This document shows, piece after piece, positions 55,277 to 64,000 of a stretch of DNA of 64,000 nt. Numbering within the stretch: position 1 is the first letter of the stretch; each line of letters starts with the position of its first letter. Source of the DNA: Simmondsia chinensis (taxonomy: Eukaryota; Streptophyta; Magnoliopsida; Caryophyllales; Simmondsiaceae); assembly GCA_018398585.1 (NCBI GenBank), contig JAGTTD010000006.1, positions 5,468,501 through 5,532,500 on the forward strand. Direction: 5' to 3'. The position numbers and the translations under genes are program-made. Below the pieces are notes generated by a model. The model made no database searches and was not told the DNA's origin. It worked only from the letters and a program-made list of their open reading frames with translations.

Positions 55277-55357
55277 TCTCGGATTTGGTTGTCTCTGATA
55301 GTATAATCCTATATCAAATGTACCATGGAGATATTGAAAGATATGTTTAATTCCGTG

Positions 55358-56340
55358 TCACTGTCTCCGGATAGGCGTTGAGCTATATCTTGCTAAAAAG
55401 TTAATCGAGAAGGCTATATCTGGCCCTGTATAGTTAGCAAGATATATCAGTGCACCTATTGCACTTAAATATGACACTTCAGGGCCAAGAATTTGTTCAT
55501 AATCCCCTCGAGGTCGAAAATGGTCCTTATTTACAACAAGGGACCGGACGACCATCGAGGTGCTCAACAGATGTGCCTTATCCATATAAAAACATTTAAG
55601 CACTTTTTGTGTATAAGTAGATTGATGGACTAAAATTCCACCAGATAAGTGCTCTATTTGCATGCCAAGACAGTATTTTGTCTTTCCGAGATCTTTTATT
55701 TCGAACTCTTTATTTAGATATGCAACAGCTTGTTTAATCGCTTCAGGCGTTCCTATGATATTTAAATCCTCAACATAGACTGCGATTATAGCAAATCCAA
55801 AATTTGATTGCTTAATAAAAATACATGGGCTAACGGGATTGTTAACATATCCTTCTTCCAAAAGGTACGTACTAAGACGATTATACTACATTCGCCCTGA
55901 TTGTTTCAATCCGTACAATGATCTTCATAATTTGATTGAACATAACTCCCGAGGTTTTGAATTATATGCTTCTGGCATTTGTAGCCCTTCAGGGACTTTC
56001 ATATAGATATCATTATCAAGTGATCCATGCAGATAAGCTGTTACTATGTCCATAAGACGCATGTGGAGTCTTTCAGAGACTGCCAAGCTTATTAAAAATC
56101 TAAATGTAATTGCATCAATTACAGGTGAATATGTTTTTTCATAATTAATTCCTGGCCTTTGTGAGAAGCCTTGAGCTACAAGTCGTGCCTTATATCTTAC
56201 GACTTTATTCTTTTTATTTCTTTTTCGCACAAATACCCACTTGTAGCCTACGGGTTTCATATTTTCAGGGGTTTGGACTACAGGTCCAAAAATTGTACGT
56301 TTTGTAAGTGAGTTTAACTCCACCTGTATGACTTCTTTCC
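55358..56340 (-). pseudogene. Copia reverse transcriptase
   Basis: On the minus strand: KWVFVRKRNKKNKVVRYKAR, LVAQGFSQRPGINYEKTYSP, MDIVTAYLHGSLDNDIYMKV, then after a broken stretch near 55870-55930, VYVEDLNIIG, FEIKDLGKTKYCLGMQIEH and SAIGALIYLANYTGPDIAFS. The catalytic YVDD is changed to YVED. The usual WPKWKEV motif at its start has a stop in place of Trp at about 56352. Confidence 0.88.
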
Positions 56341-56350
56341 ATTTTGGCTA

Positions 56351-56700
56351 GGAATTTCTATGGTGGCGGACTTGTTTGCTAATTGAGGTGGTTGGGTTTT
56401 TTGGTTGAGGCTTCAGTCCTGCTCGTGTTTCCTGTGCTGATCGTCTGGTTCTTCTTCTTTTAGGATCCCTGTCTGAGCTGTTTTTGGCGCATTGTTTCTC
56501 CGCCCCTCATGTCTTGTGTGGTCTGTACTCGATGTTTGTGGTGTCGTGTTTGAGGCGAGCGTTTGCTCCTGTTGGTTGTATATTTGTTTTTGGTTAGCTG
56601 CTTTGGGTCCCCGTTTTGTTACGGTCGGACTCAGGCCTCGCCTAGCGAGTGGTTTGTTTGCTTAGCCACGTTGTCGCAATTTATCAAAAAAAAAAAAAAA
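56351..56700 (+). mobile_element. 5'-truncated L1-type LINE tail inserted in copia pol
   Basis: T/G-rich DNA ending TTGTCGCAATTTATC and an A15 run (56686-56700) interrupts the copia frame between ECQRKK (57 kb side) and PKWKEV. The ORF1-only LINE at 25500 ends in the closely similar TTGTCGATATTTATCGG and A run, so this is the 3' end of the same LINE family. A clean target duplication is not visible. Confidence 0.75.
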
Positions 56701-56701
56701 A

Positions 56702-58440
56702 TTTTTTTTCTTTGGCATTCTTGAACAGATTTAGGCTCAAGATCTTCACCTTCTGTGGTTACATCAGTAGCTACATTATATGCAAACACTTGATCAATAA
56801 TCGTTTTATTTCGATTCCATCGTATGCCAGTAATAGCATAGTTTATCGAGATTTCTTCATTCTCCACATTTTCATCATTTTCACAATTTTCAGGTATTTA
56901 ATACCCTCGATGAGCCATTTCACTCTCAATTTCTTTTTCTTGTATTTGCATTTATAGCACTTCAAGGGGTTTTCTCTTCAGGAGCTTTAATAAAGGAGCC
57001 AATTTATTTATGTTGCTCTCTTTTCTTTCTTAGATTCTTATCTTTAGAACTAACAGGTCTACCACGCTTCTGGCGTGTAGTGGACGTACTTGCCAATGTC
57101 TTAGAAGATTGTTCGTTCGGAATATCAATTCGAACGGGGGCATTCATAGCTGGAACATGTGACTCGGTCACTCTTTTCGTATCAACAAATGCATCTGGTA
57201 ATTAGTTTGCAATATTTTGTAAATGGATAATTTTTCGGACTTCCATTTCATATTGATTTGTACATGAATCAAAATGTGATATTAATAATGATGCATTCCA
57301 CACAATTTCACGCTTTTCCAACTTTAATTTTTCTCCCCCTAATTCTGGGAACATTGTTTTGTCAAAATTACAATTTGCAAACCGTACAGTAAAAACATCT
57401 CTAGTCAGTTGTTCAAGTATTGACAGGGATTTAAACTCAACATAAATTCTCAGTCTCCTTTGTGGACCAATCTTTGTGCGCTGGGGTGGAGCGATTGGAA
57501 TATACACCGTACAACCAAAAATTCATAGATGGAATATATTTGGTTCTTGACCAGACACAAGTTGCAATGGGTAGTATTTATGATAAGCAGCTGGCCTAGC
57601 ACGAATAAGTGCTGCAGCATGTAATATAGCGAATCCCCATATAGAATTAGGCAGCTTTGTTTTCATGAGCAATAGTCTAGCAATTAGCTGCAGACGTTTA
57701 ATCAGAGATTCTGTAAGACCATTTTGTGTATGCTGATGAGCCATAGGGTGCTCAACTGTAATCCCAATTGATATACAATAGTCATTAAAGGCTTGGGAGG
57801 TAAGTTCTCCTGCATTATCAAGACGGATCTTCTGGATCGCGTAATCCAAAAATTGAGCCCGTAGTCGGATTATTTGTGCAAGGAGTCTCGCAAATGCCAC
57901 ATTGCGAGTAGATAATAGGCAAACATGTGACCAACGTGTTGAGGTATCTATCAACACCATAAAATATCGAAATGGTCCACATGTTGAAACAATAGGCCCA
58001 TATACGTCTCCGTGTATTCTTTTCAAAAATATAGGAGACTCAATCCCAATTTAGTTGGGGATGGCCTAGTATTCATTTTTCCTTGAGCACAAGCGGCACA
58101 TGAAATCTCATCAGGTGAAAGAATCTTTTGGTTCTTTAATGAGTGCTCATGAGAACTTTCAAAAAATTTTCTCATCATCATTACACCTAGATGGCCCAAA
58201 CGGTCATGCCATGAGGTGAACATTTTGTGATCAGTTAACTTCTGATTAGCCACTGTATTTGATTCAATCAGGTTAATATGAGTATAATATAACCCAGAAG
58301 ATAGTGCTGGCAATTTTTTCATTATTTTCCTTTCTCTTGAGGTAAGCGATGTAATATAAAAATATTCTTTATCACCCCCATTTATAATTTCAATGTGATA
58401 ACCATTGCGACGGATATCTTGAAAATTGATCAAGTTTCTC
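56702..58440 (-). pseudogene. Copia integrase and linker
   Basis: HDRLGHLGVMMMRKF and CAACAQGKM give the zinc-binding part; GDVYGPIVS, RLDNAGELTSQAF and NGLTESLIKRLQLIARLL carry the D, D and E of the core. Then IRARPAAYHKYYPLQLVSGQ, a frame change near 57510, and a GPQRRLRIYVEFKSLSILEQ block. The linker continues to EDLEPKSVQECQRKK at about 56715, where the LINE tail begins. Several stops. Confidence 0.88.
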
Positions 58441-58833
58441 TATGATCTACTGGAAAACAAAGCATCGCTTATGTTTAGTTTCGTCCCTTCAGGGAACATA
58501 ACATGTGCTCTTTCGGAGCCTTCAACCAAATTTGAAACACCTGATATTGTAGTTAACATTTGCTTCAGCTAATCATAGCTGAGAAAAATATATTTTGCTT
58601 TTGAGGATAGTGTGTGTTGTTGCACTATCTACTAGACATAAATCTCCATCTTTGATCAAATTCATGTTTCTTCAAATATAAAATACATATGTATTAGTAG
58701 GTCTCTATTCAAAATTTCAAAAGTATAACGAATAAAGTATTTCAAAATGACTCGAATATAATAATATTTTTGAATTTTATTGATAAAGTATCAAAACATA
58801 ATATTTGAATTACACACACACCAAACTATATTA

Positions 58834-59890
58834 TTACATCAAAAGTAGGATAAAGTTTAGTACAAAAGACATAATTGAAAACATAAAAAATTTAACATTT
58901 TCATCGCCTATCAGATGATCAATTATTCCACTAGCATCCTCAAAAAAATCAGAAACATCAAGATGCTTCACATCAAGTGGAGAATGATCTTCAGTGAAAT
59001 TTATTTCTGGGAGCTTTTCTTTCCCTTTGAATGATGTTTGATATAGCTTCACCAAATGGTCAGGCATACGACAGGTACGCGACCCTTGACCTTTTGTACC
59101 ATAGCGATAACAACTCGTTTCAGCGTCTTTTGACGAACTATGCTTATAGGTTTTTTTCCTTTTATTTTTCTCTTCATTGTTGCCGGACCTCTTAAGTTTT
59201 GGTCCATTTTGATTACCTCGTCCACGTCCACGACCACGACCACGACCACGACTGCGTCCACAACTACGGCCACGGTTATATGTATCATTTTCATGGGATG
59301 CAGCATTCAATTCAAGGAATAGCTCTGACCCAATTGGTCGTGACTGATGATTTTTTATTAACAATTTATTGTTTTGTTCAGCAATAAGAAGACATTGAAT
59401 TAACTCTAAGTATTTTTTAAAATTTCTTTCTCGATATTGCTGCTGTAGGAGCATGTTCGAGACATGAAAATGTAAAAATATATTTTTTTTCCAATATATC
59501 CTCCTTAGTAATATTTTCACTGCATAATTGTAGTCGGGAGGCAATACCAAACACTGCAGATTTATACTCACTTATAGTTTTAAAATACTGCAACCGCAAG
59601 TGAATCCGTTCATAGCAAGCTTTAGGGATGATCACATATTTTTGGTGATCAAACCTCTCCTTCAAATTAAACCAAAGGACAAGCGAGTCCTTTACAGTAA
59701 GATACTCGGCTTTTAATCCTTCGTGGATATGATGCCTGAGAAATATCATTGCTTTTGCGCGATCCTGTAGGGATGTGCTATTACCCCTTTTAATCGTATC
59801 TCCGAGATTTATAGCATCAAGGGTCCAGGGTAAATAATTTTTGCCACTTATGTCAAGAGCAGTAAACTCAAATTTAGTTAGATTAGCCAT
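58834..59890 (-). pseudogene. Copia gag
   Basis: ATG at 59890: MANLTKFEFTALDISGKNYL, WTLDAINLGDTI, a retention of the UBN2-type core (LVLWFNLKERFDHQKYVI, RLQYFKTISEYKSAVFGI), then a frame change near 59480. An Arg/Gly-rich stretch (59219-59270) and a degenerate zinc knuckle CYRYGTKGQGSRTC follow: the second Cys and the His of CCHC are lost (Y and Q). Confidence 0.87.
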
Positions 59891-59957
59891 TAGAAATTAT
59901 GAAGGTTAGAAAATAAAAAAACTTTACCTCAACCTTATGATAATCCTTGGCTGACTA

Positions 59958-59976
59958 GAGACTCGTGTTGATAACA
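59958..59976 (-). promoter_or_regulatory. Copia primer-binding site
   Basis: On the minus strand TGTTATCAACACGAGTCTC starts at the inner end of the 5' LTR, resembling the GTTATCAGCACGAG form of the copia initiator-Met-type PBS. Confidence 0.6.
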
Positions 59977-60385
59977 TATTGTAAAACTAGGGACATATTA
60001 TTCTCTATAGAAGGAGAATAAAAAGACAAACCTAAATAAGTTTGAAGAAAAATAATAAGTATTTTATATAAAAACTAAAGAACCGAAAAATAATTCTCTC
60101 AATATTATATTAGTAAATATTGTCAAACTTTCTCAAATCTCGCTACAACTCACTTTTCATTTTGTTTCCTTTTGCTTCGCTCTATTTTTGCTTGCACTGC
60201 ACTGCGCTATTTATACACAGAATTTAAGCGGTGATGTGGTGGTGTTTATCCATTGGGATATACATTTATATTATTACATATATGTATATATGTATACAAA
60301 GATCTTTTACATAATTTTTAATTTTTTATAATATTTAATCATATCCAAACTCAATTATGAACTTGTATCCGAAAAATATCCAATA
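59977..60385 (-). repeat. 5' LTR of the copia element
   Basis: Counterpart of 54201-54597, including GCTATTTATACACAG, probably the TATA region (CTGTGTATAAATAGC on the minus strand). Confidence 0.88.
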
Positions 60386-60559
60386 TTCATTGGAGTTGTT
60401 TTCGGATTAACTAGAACATTAAGATTTATATGAACAAACCAGCTCACATTTGAGACAACAATAGGTAGCTATGTTTATACTCTTGATCCTAGTATTCACT
60501 TCTTTACCCTTCATGGATTGATCCCGTTAAGGACGATGCGTATTAATGATACGAGTGTG

Positions 60560-61050
60560 ATGGGTAGGCGTGTAAATGAGCTGAGCTCTTATCGAGATTT
60601 TGAACCTTTTTTTCGAGCTTGGTTTAATAAGATTTTAGTGTATTCGATGCTTGACTTAACTTATTAGCCTAATTGAGTTGAATTGAGTTTGTTATCGAGT
60701 TGAGCTGAATCGAGCTCATAACCAAGTAGAGCTCTCTATTGAGCTGAGCTCTTTGGGTTATTATCGAGCTGTTATTGAACCGGTTTTGAGTTAATACTGA
60801 TGATCAATAAGCTTTAACAAGTTTTTAACAAGCTCTATGAATCCTTTATCAAACTATACCTGAGCGTTAATGAGCTAAACGTCCCTTGTTCGATCTAGGT
60901 CCTTTAAGCTTATCGAACCTGCTCGAACTCAGTCAATAAGTTATTGAGTCCCATACTAAATACGAGCAAGCCATTATCAATTTTAAACACAAGCAATACA
61001 TTGCATTTTAGGTTCATTCACACCCAGCTCGAGCAAACTCATCAAATTTG
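60560..61050. mobile_element. GAGC-rich hAT-like element D
   Basis: Left end TAGGCGTGTAAATGAGC, right end near TTCATTCACACCCA. The right half (AGCCATTATCAATTTTAAAC, CACAAGCAATAC) matches element C at 17447-17993. Target duplication not found. Confidence 0.6.
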
Positions 61051-61229
61051 AGGCTTGAAGCCTGTCAAGTCTTGCAAGTTTTAAGCTGAACTTGGCTCCT
61101 TGTGGTTTAGAGTTGGTTTCGTTGAGTTTGAACCCCGCCTGCTGGTGGGCTCCTCCATGAGTCTAGACTTAAGCGTGGCTTATTAAGACTGAACACCAAA
61201 GGATTTGAATGCATTAGCTTGCTGGTCTA

Positions 61230-61412
61230 TAAACATAAATATCAAAACAAGTACCCCTAGCAACAATGTGATGGCCATACCAGCTGCTCAGGGCAGTCAG
61301 GCTGACCGATGATCGAACCCTGGTCATTCTCTCACCTGCAAAATATCCAATAAGCCCTAGCACCGCCCTAACTTGGTGGGCTTTAACCATTAGCCCGCCA
61401 TGCGCCAGGGTT
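61230..61412 (-). mobile_element. tRNA-derived SINE, minus strand
   Basis: On the minus strand CTGGCGCATGGCGGGCTAAT with GGTTAAAGCCC forms an A-box region (61412-61380) and AGGGTTCGATCATC the B box (about 61325-61310). The body ends in GGGTACTTGTTTTG. It also accounts for an apparent minus-strand ORF here. Confidence 0.65.
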
Positions 61413-61831
61413 CTCAAATCCTTCACTTTGTTAGTGATAGCCAAAACAGGCAACAAAAGCATTATGTCGGAAAGCAGAGCTAAAAAAGTTGATGCAGTGT
61501 TGTCTCCCAACTCCCCAAACTGGAGGGGTACTAGGTTCAATAAATATCACCCCCTCCCCCCAAGTGTCGGTTTCCCTCTTTAGAGAAAGATGTTACACTC
61601 ATGTACCAATGTAAAAGAAAATATCAAAAAACAATACCATAATCAACAATCGACAAGTTTTCAACACTTTGGAGTATGGAAGTCAGCTACATGAATCAAA
61701 ATACACTACAATGTACCAATCACATCTTCATTAACCTTTTATCAAACTAACCATGTCTTTTGCACGTCTTTGTCCCTCTTTTGACACAGCTAACTCCCAT
61801 CAACTCAACCGAACTACATCAACAAACCAAA

Positions 61832-61860
61832 AAAATAAAATAAAATAAAATAAAATAAAA
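61832..61860 (+). repeat. (TAAAA)n microsatellite
   Basis: Five to six AAAAT units about 45 bases downstream of the zinc-finger stop codon. Confidence 0.85.
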
Positions 61861-61904
61861 ACGAGTTCTTTCGGCCCCATCTATAGGCCAAGCCATTAAC
61901 ATCT

Positions 61905-62399
61905 TTAGCTAGCATCGCTCACTTTCTTATCTTCGGCTTCTTTGACCATGGCAGCGTGCTTTTGGCCTGCAAGGTGAGAATTAAACACCGTCTCACTGTT
62001 ACACACCACGTTACATATCGTACACATTCTGACAGCATCTGCTGCTACTCCTGCTTCCATTATCTTCCGTTTCTTCGTCTCCAAGTCCACTTCCTCAATC
62101 CGAGCCACTTTCTTCTTTGGCGGCGATGAATTATCTGCAGTCACGTTGCTCGCTGGCGGGTTTTCCACTTCTCCCGAGCTTGGTTTGGTAGCAGATCTCT
62201 TTTGCTTCTTCAAATTCTTCTTATGTTTCTTTCCCAGTTTGTGAGATTTGAGGTCGTCGCTGCTCGAACAATGAATCTTGCAGACTTTACACCAAGCGGT
62301 ACGGGTCTTCTTGATCTGGTTCGGGTCTTGCTTCTTCGTGTCAGAGTTGATCGTGGGGCCAACAGGAGGTCCTGTTACACTTGCCCCTTGTAACGCAGC
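61905..62399 (-). CDS. Last exon of a U1-type (matrin-like) C2H2 zinc-finger protein
   Basis: The acceptor TCGTGCAG precedes 62399; the frame then runs 164 codons to a stop at 61905. Two fingers of the form C-x2-C-x12-H-x5-H are complete: WCKVCKIHCSSSDDLKSHKL with GKKH, and MCTICNVVCNSETVFNSHLA with GQKH. This spacing is that of U1-type fingers, which usually bind double-stranded or structured RNA. Between them is a Lys-rich, nuclear-signal-like region (KKHKKNLKKQKRSATK; PPKKKVARIEE; TKKRK). Upstream exons are not found in 62400-64000, so they lie beyond the window or the copy is partial. Confidence 0.75.
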   Translation of the reverse strand, partial: AALQGASVTGPPVGPTINSDTKKQDPNQIKKTRTAWCKVCKIHCSSSDDLKSHKLGKKHKKNLKKQKRSATKPSSGEVENPPASNVTADNSSPPKKKVARIEEVDLETKKRKIMEAGVAADAVRMCTICNVVCNSETVFNSHLAGQKHAAMVKEAEDKKVSDAS

Positions 62400-62845
62400 C
62401 TGCACGAATTAAACATTTTCATACTGATGAGATTTAGCTTCCATTGAGTTTCCATTTGAAATAGAGAAATAAGGATGGTGTATAGTTGATTGAAAAACCA
62501 ACTCATGGACTCAGAAAATGCAGCTAATAAAGGAGTAAAATGGAATCTGATACAAGTTGCTAAATGAAGGATCTTGAGCTAGCCATTATACAATTAGCGG
62601 TTACATAATTGTATTTCTTTAATAGCTGTAAATGTGCTCCGGGTTCAATGGATATATATTTATAAATGTATTACATGTTAGATACTAAAAGGGTGGCTTT
62701 GTTTATAGCTCTAGAAGAGTAGTGGCAGTAAAAATTAGTGTATGTATGACTATTTGTTTATATTGATAACACAAGATTTAAAAACAACTTATATTCCTTT
62801 AAAGAACTCAATATTAAGTAATAGCATCGTTACATCCTGCTAAGG
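62400..62845. other. No gene seen; probable intron of the zinc-finger gene
   Basis: AT-rich, with no second exon recognisable. Confidence 0.4.
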
Positions 62846-62847
62846 GT

Positions 62848-63087
62848 GTATTTCAGCCGAGTCGAGCTCAACTCGAGCTTGTCTGCTTTGCATTGAGTTC
62901 AGCTCAAGGTCGGCTTGAAGCTCGTTGTCTCGAAAAATTCAAGTTCGAGCTCCGCAAACTCCGAACTAAGCTCGCAACATATATGCTCAAGTAAGCTCAA
63001 TCTAGGCTCTTTTAAGCTCATGCTTGGCTCATTTAGGCTCCAACTTGGCTCAGTTGGGCGTACATTGTTTAAGTTAATAGATTGTAT
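62848..63087. mobile_element. Truncated GAGC-rich hAT-like element E
   Basis: It begins TAAGGGTGTATTTCAGCCGA and runs through GGCTCATTTAGGCTCCAACT; the end GGGCGTACATTGTTTAAG matches the 17090-17130 part of element B. It then breaks off at the RTE fragment, so its right end is missing. Confidence 0.6.
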
Positions 63088-64000
63088 TAAATGATTTGGA
63101 GAAGGTATGTGATAGAGTGCCACGGGGGGTCCTATGGAGGGTTTTGATTAGGAAAGGCATTCCAGTGCCTTATATCCAGGCCATTAAAGACATGTATGAT
63201 GGTGCACAAACTAATGTGCATATAGTGGAGGGAGAGACAGAAGCTTTTCCAGTAACAGTTGGGGTACATCAAGGATCTACCTTGAGTCCCTTTCTGTTTA
63301 TACTGGTTATAGATGAGCTCACTAGGCACATCCAAGGCAACGTGCCTTAGTGCATGCTTTTTGCAGATGACATAGTTTTGGTGGGGGAGTCTTGAGATGA
63401 GGTAAACGAGAAGCTGGAATTGTGGAGAAGGGCATTGGAGTCGAAGGGCCGACGAATCAGTAGATCCAGGGCCAAGTATATGGAACTTAAGTTTGATCCC
63501 TTCACCACGCCTAGCATAGTAGACATCAAGGTAGGATATGAGACCATACAGAGAAAAGGAAGTTTCAAATACTTGGGTTCCATGGTACAAAACAACAGCG
63601 AAGTAGACGAGGATGTCAACAACTGGATTAAAGTAGGATGGCATGGATGGAAAATGGCTTCCACGGCACTTTGCGACAAAAGGTTCCCATTAAAGCTAAA
63701 GGGAAAATATTATAAGACGGTAGTAAGATCGGCTATATCCTATGGGGCAGAGTGTTGGCCAATGAAACAACACCATTCATAGAAGATGAAGGTGGCAGAG
63801 ATGAGGATGCTTCGATGGATGTGCGGACACACAAGGAAGGACAGGATCAGGAACGACGTCATAAGAGCCAAATTGGGCGTTGCATCAATTGAGGATAAAA
63901 TAAGGGAGCAACGTTTGAGGTGATTCAGTCATGTTAGGAGGAGACCAACCACTACTCCAGTCAGAAGATGCAAACAGTTTCACACTACGCTAGGGAGGAG
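63088..64000 (+). mobile_element. 5'-truncated RTE LINE, continues past the window
   Basis: It starts in the RT palm (DLEKVCDRVPRGVLWRVL) and continues with VGVHQGSTLSPFLFILVIDE, CMLFADDIVLVGES (intact FADD), FKYLGSMVQNNSEVDEDVNN and [20 protein letters not shown]. Stops at about 63348, 63393 and 63779 and later. The 5' junction at about 63088 cuts the GAGC-rich element. Confidence 0.88.

Larger units (their letters stand above)
54201..60385 (-). mobile_element. Ty1/copia LTR retrotransposon, decayed
   Basis: LTRs at 54201-54597 and 59977-60385 are similar but clearly diverged, including several small indels. Minus-strand order is gag, integrase, reverse transcriptase, RNase H: copia order. 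The PPT AAAGGGAGAG abuts the 3' LTR (about 54598-54607). The flanks TTATA and TTCAT do not match, so the target duplication has decayed or the ends are misplaced. A LINE tail interrupts the integrase-RT linker. Confidence 0.9.

Noticed and set aside
6237..61325. tRNA genes at the B-box motifs (6237, 6511, 13411, 61310)
   Set aside because: A- and B-box motifs are present but no cloverleaf with paired acceptor stem could be drawn; all look like SINE heads.
61214..61540. Minus-strand ORF of 108 codons
   Set aside because: It coincides with a tRNA-derived SINE (A and B boxes), not a gene.

Overview
The window is nuclear DNA of a flowering plant, most likely a eudicot. The evidence is AT-rich intergenic DNA, GT-AG introns of 80 to 3,200 bases, chloroplast-targeted and plant-type coiled-coil host genes, and plant transposon lineages: RTE and L1-type LINEs, tRNA-derived SINEs, Ty3/gypsy Tat, Ty1/copia, hAT-like and PIF/Harbinger-like elements. 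I cannot name the species.

Three host genes are visible, all on the minus strand. (1) 18813-5139 is a nine-exon gene for a plastid-type DUF1350 protein (401 aa) whose exon phases all agree; its introns are swollen by about a dozen transposon insertions. (2) 30932-26364 is a four-exon gene for a 355-aa coiled-coil 'myosin heavy chain-related' protein, with a possible leader exon near 35270-35335. (3) 62399-61905 is the last exon of a protein with two U1-type zinc fingers.

Region by region: 1-3121 is a decayed RTE LINE with a (TTG)n end. 3122-5138 holds an RTE-tail copy and an hAT-like element. 5139-18813 is the DUF1350 gene with intronic SINEs, inverted-repeat elements, GAGC-rich hAT-like elements and a 5S-rRNA-headed SINE. 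19-26 kb is a nest of transposons, including an ORF1-only LINE with a perfect 17-bp target duplication. 26-31 kb is the coiled-coil gene. 32.4-34.6 kb is a large inverted-repeat element split by a 5'-truncated RTE copy. 35.4-37.4 kb is AT-rich with further hAT-like debris. 38338-52888 is a complete 14.6-kb Ty3/gypsy Tat-type element (two LTRs, ATACG target duplication, dual RNase H). It carries, antisense to gag-pol, an F-box-like gene with its own TATA box, a second intron-bearing ORF set, and two large tandem arrays. 54201-60385 is a decayed Ty1/copia element with a LINE tail in its pol. 60.4-64 kb holds GAGC repeats, a SINE, the zinc-finger exon and another RTE fragment.

The RTE LINE looks like the organising parasite: its (TTG)n-ending tail recurs at least eight times, once joined to a 5S rRNA head, and truncated copies with clear target duplications occur at 19.5 and 33 kb. 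The Tat element is the most cargo-laden structure. Its antisense genes keep introns, and its 136-bp repeat units fold into stems that pair better in the retroelement RNA strand than in the opposite strand.
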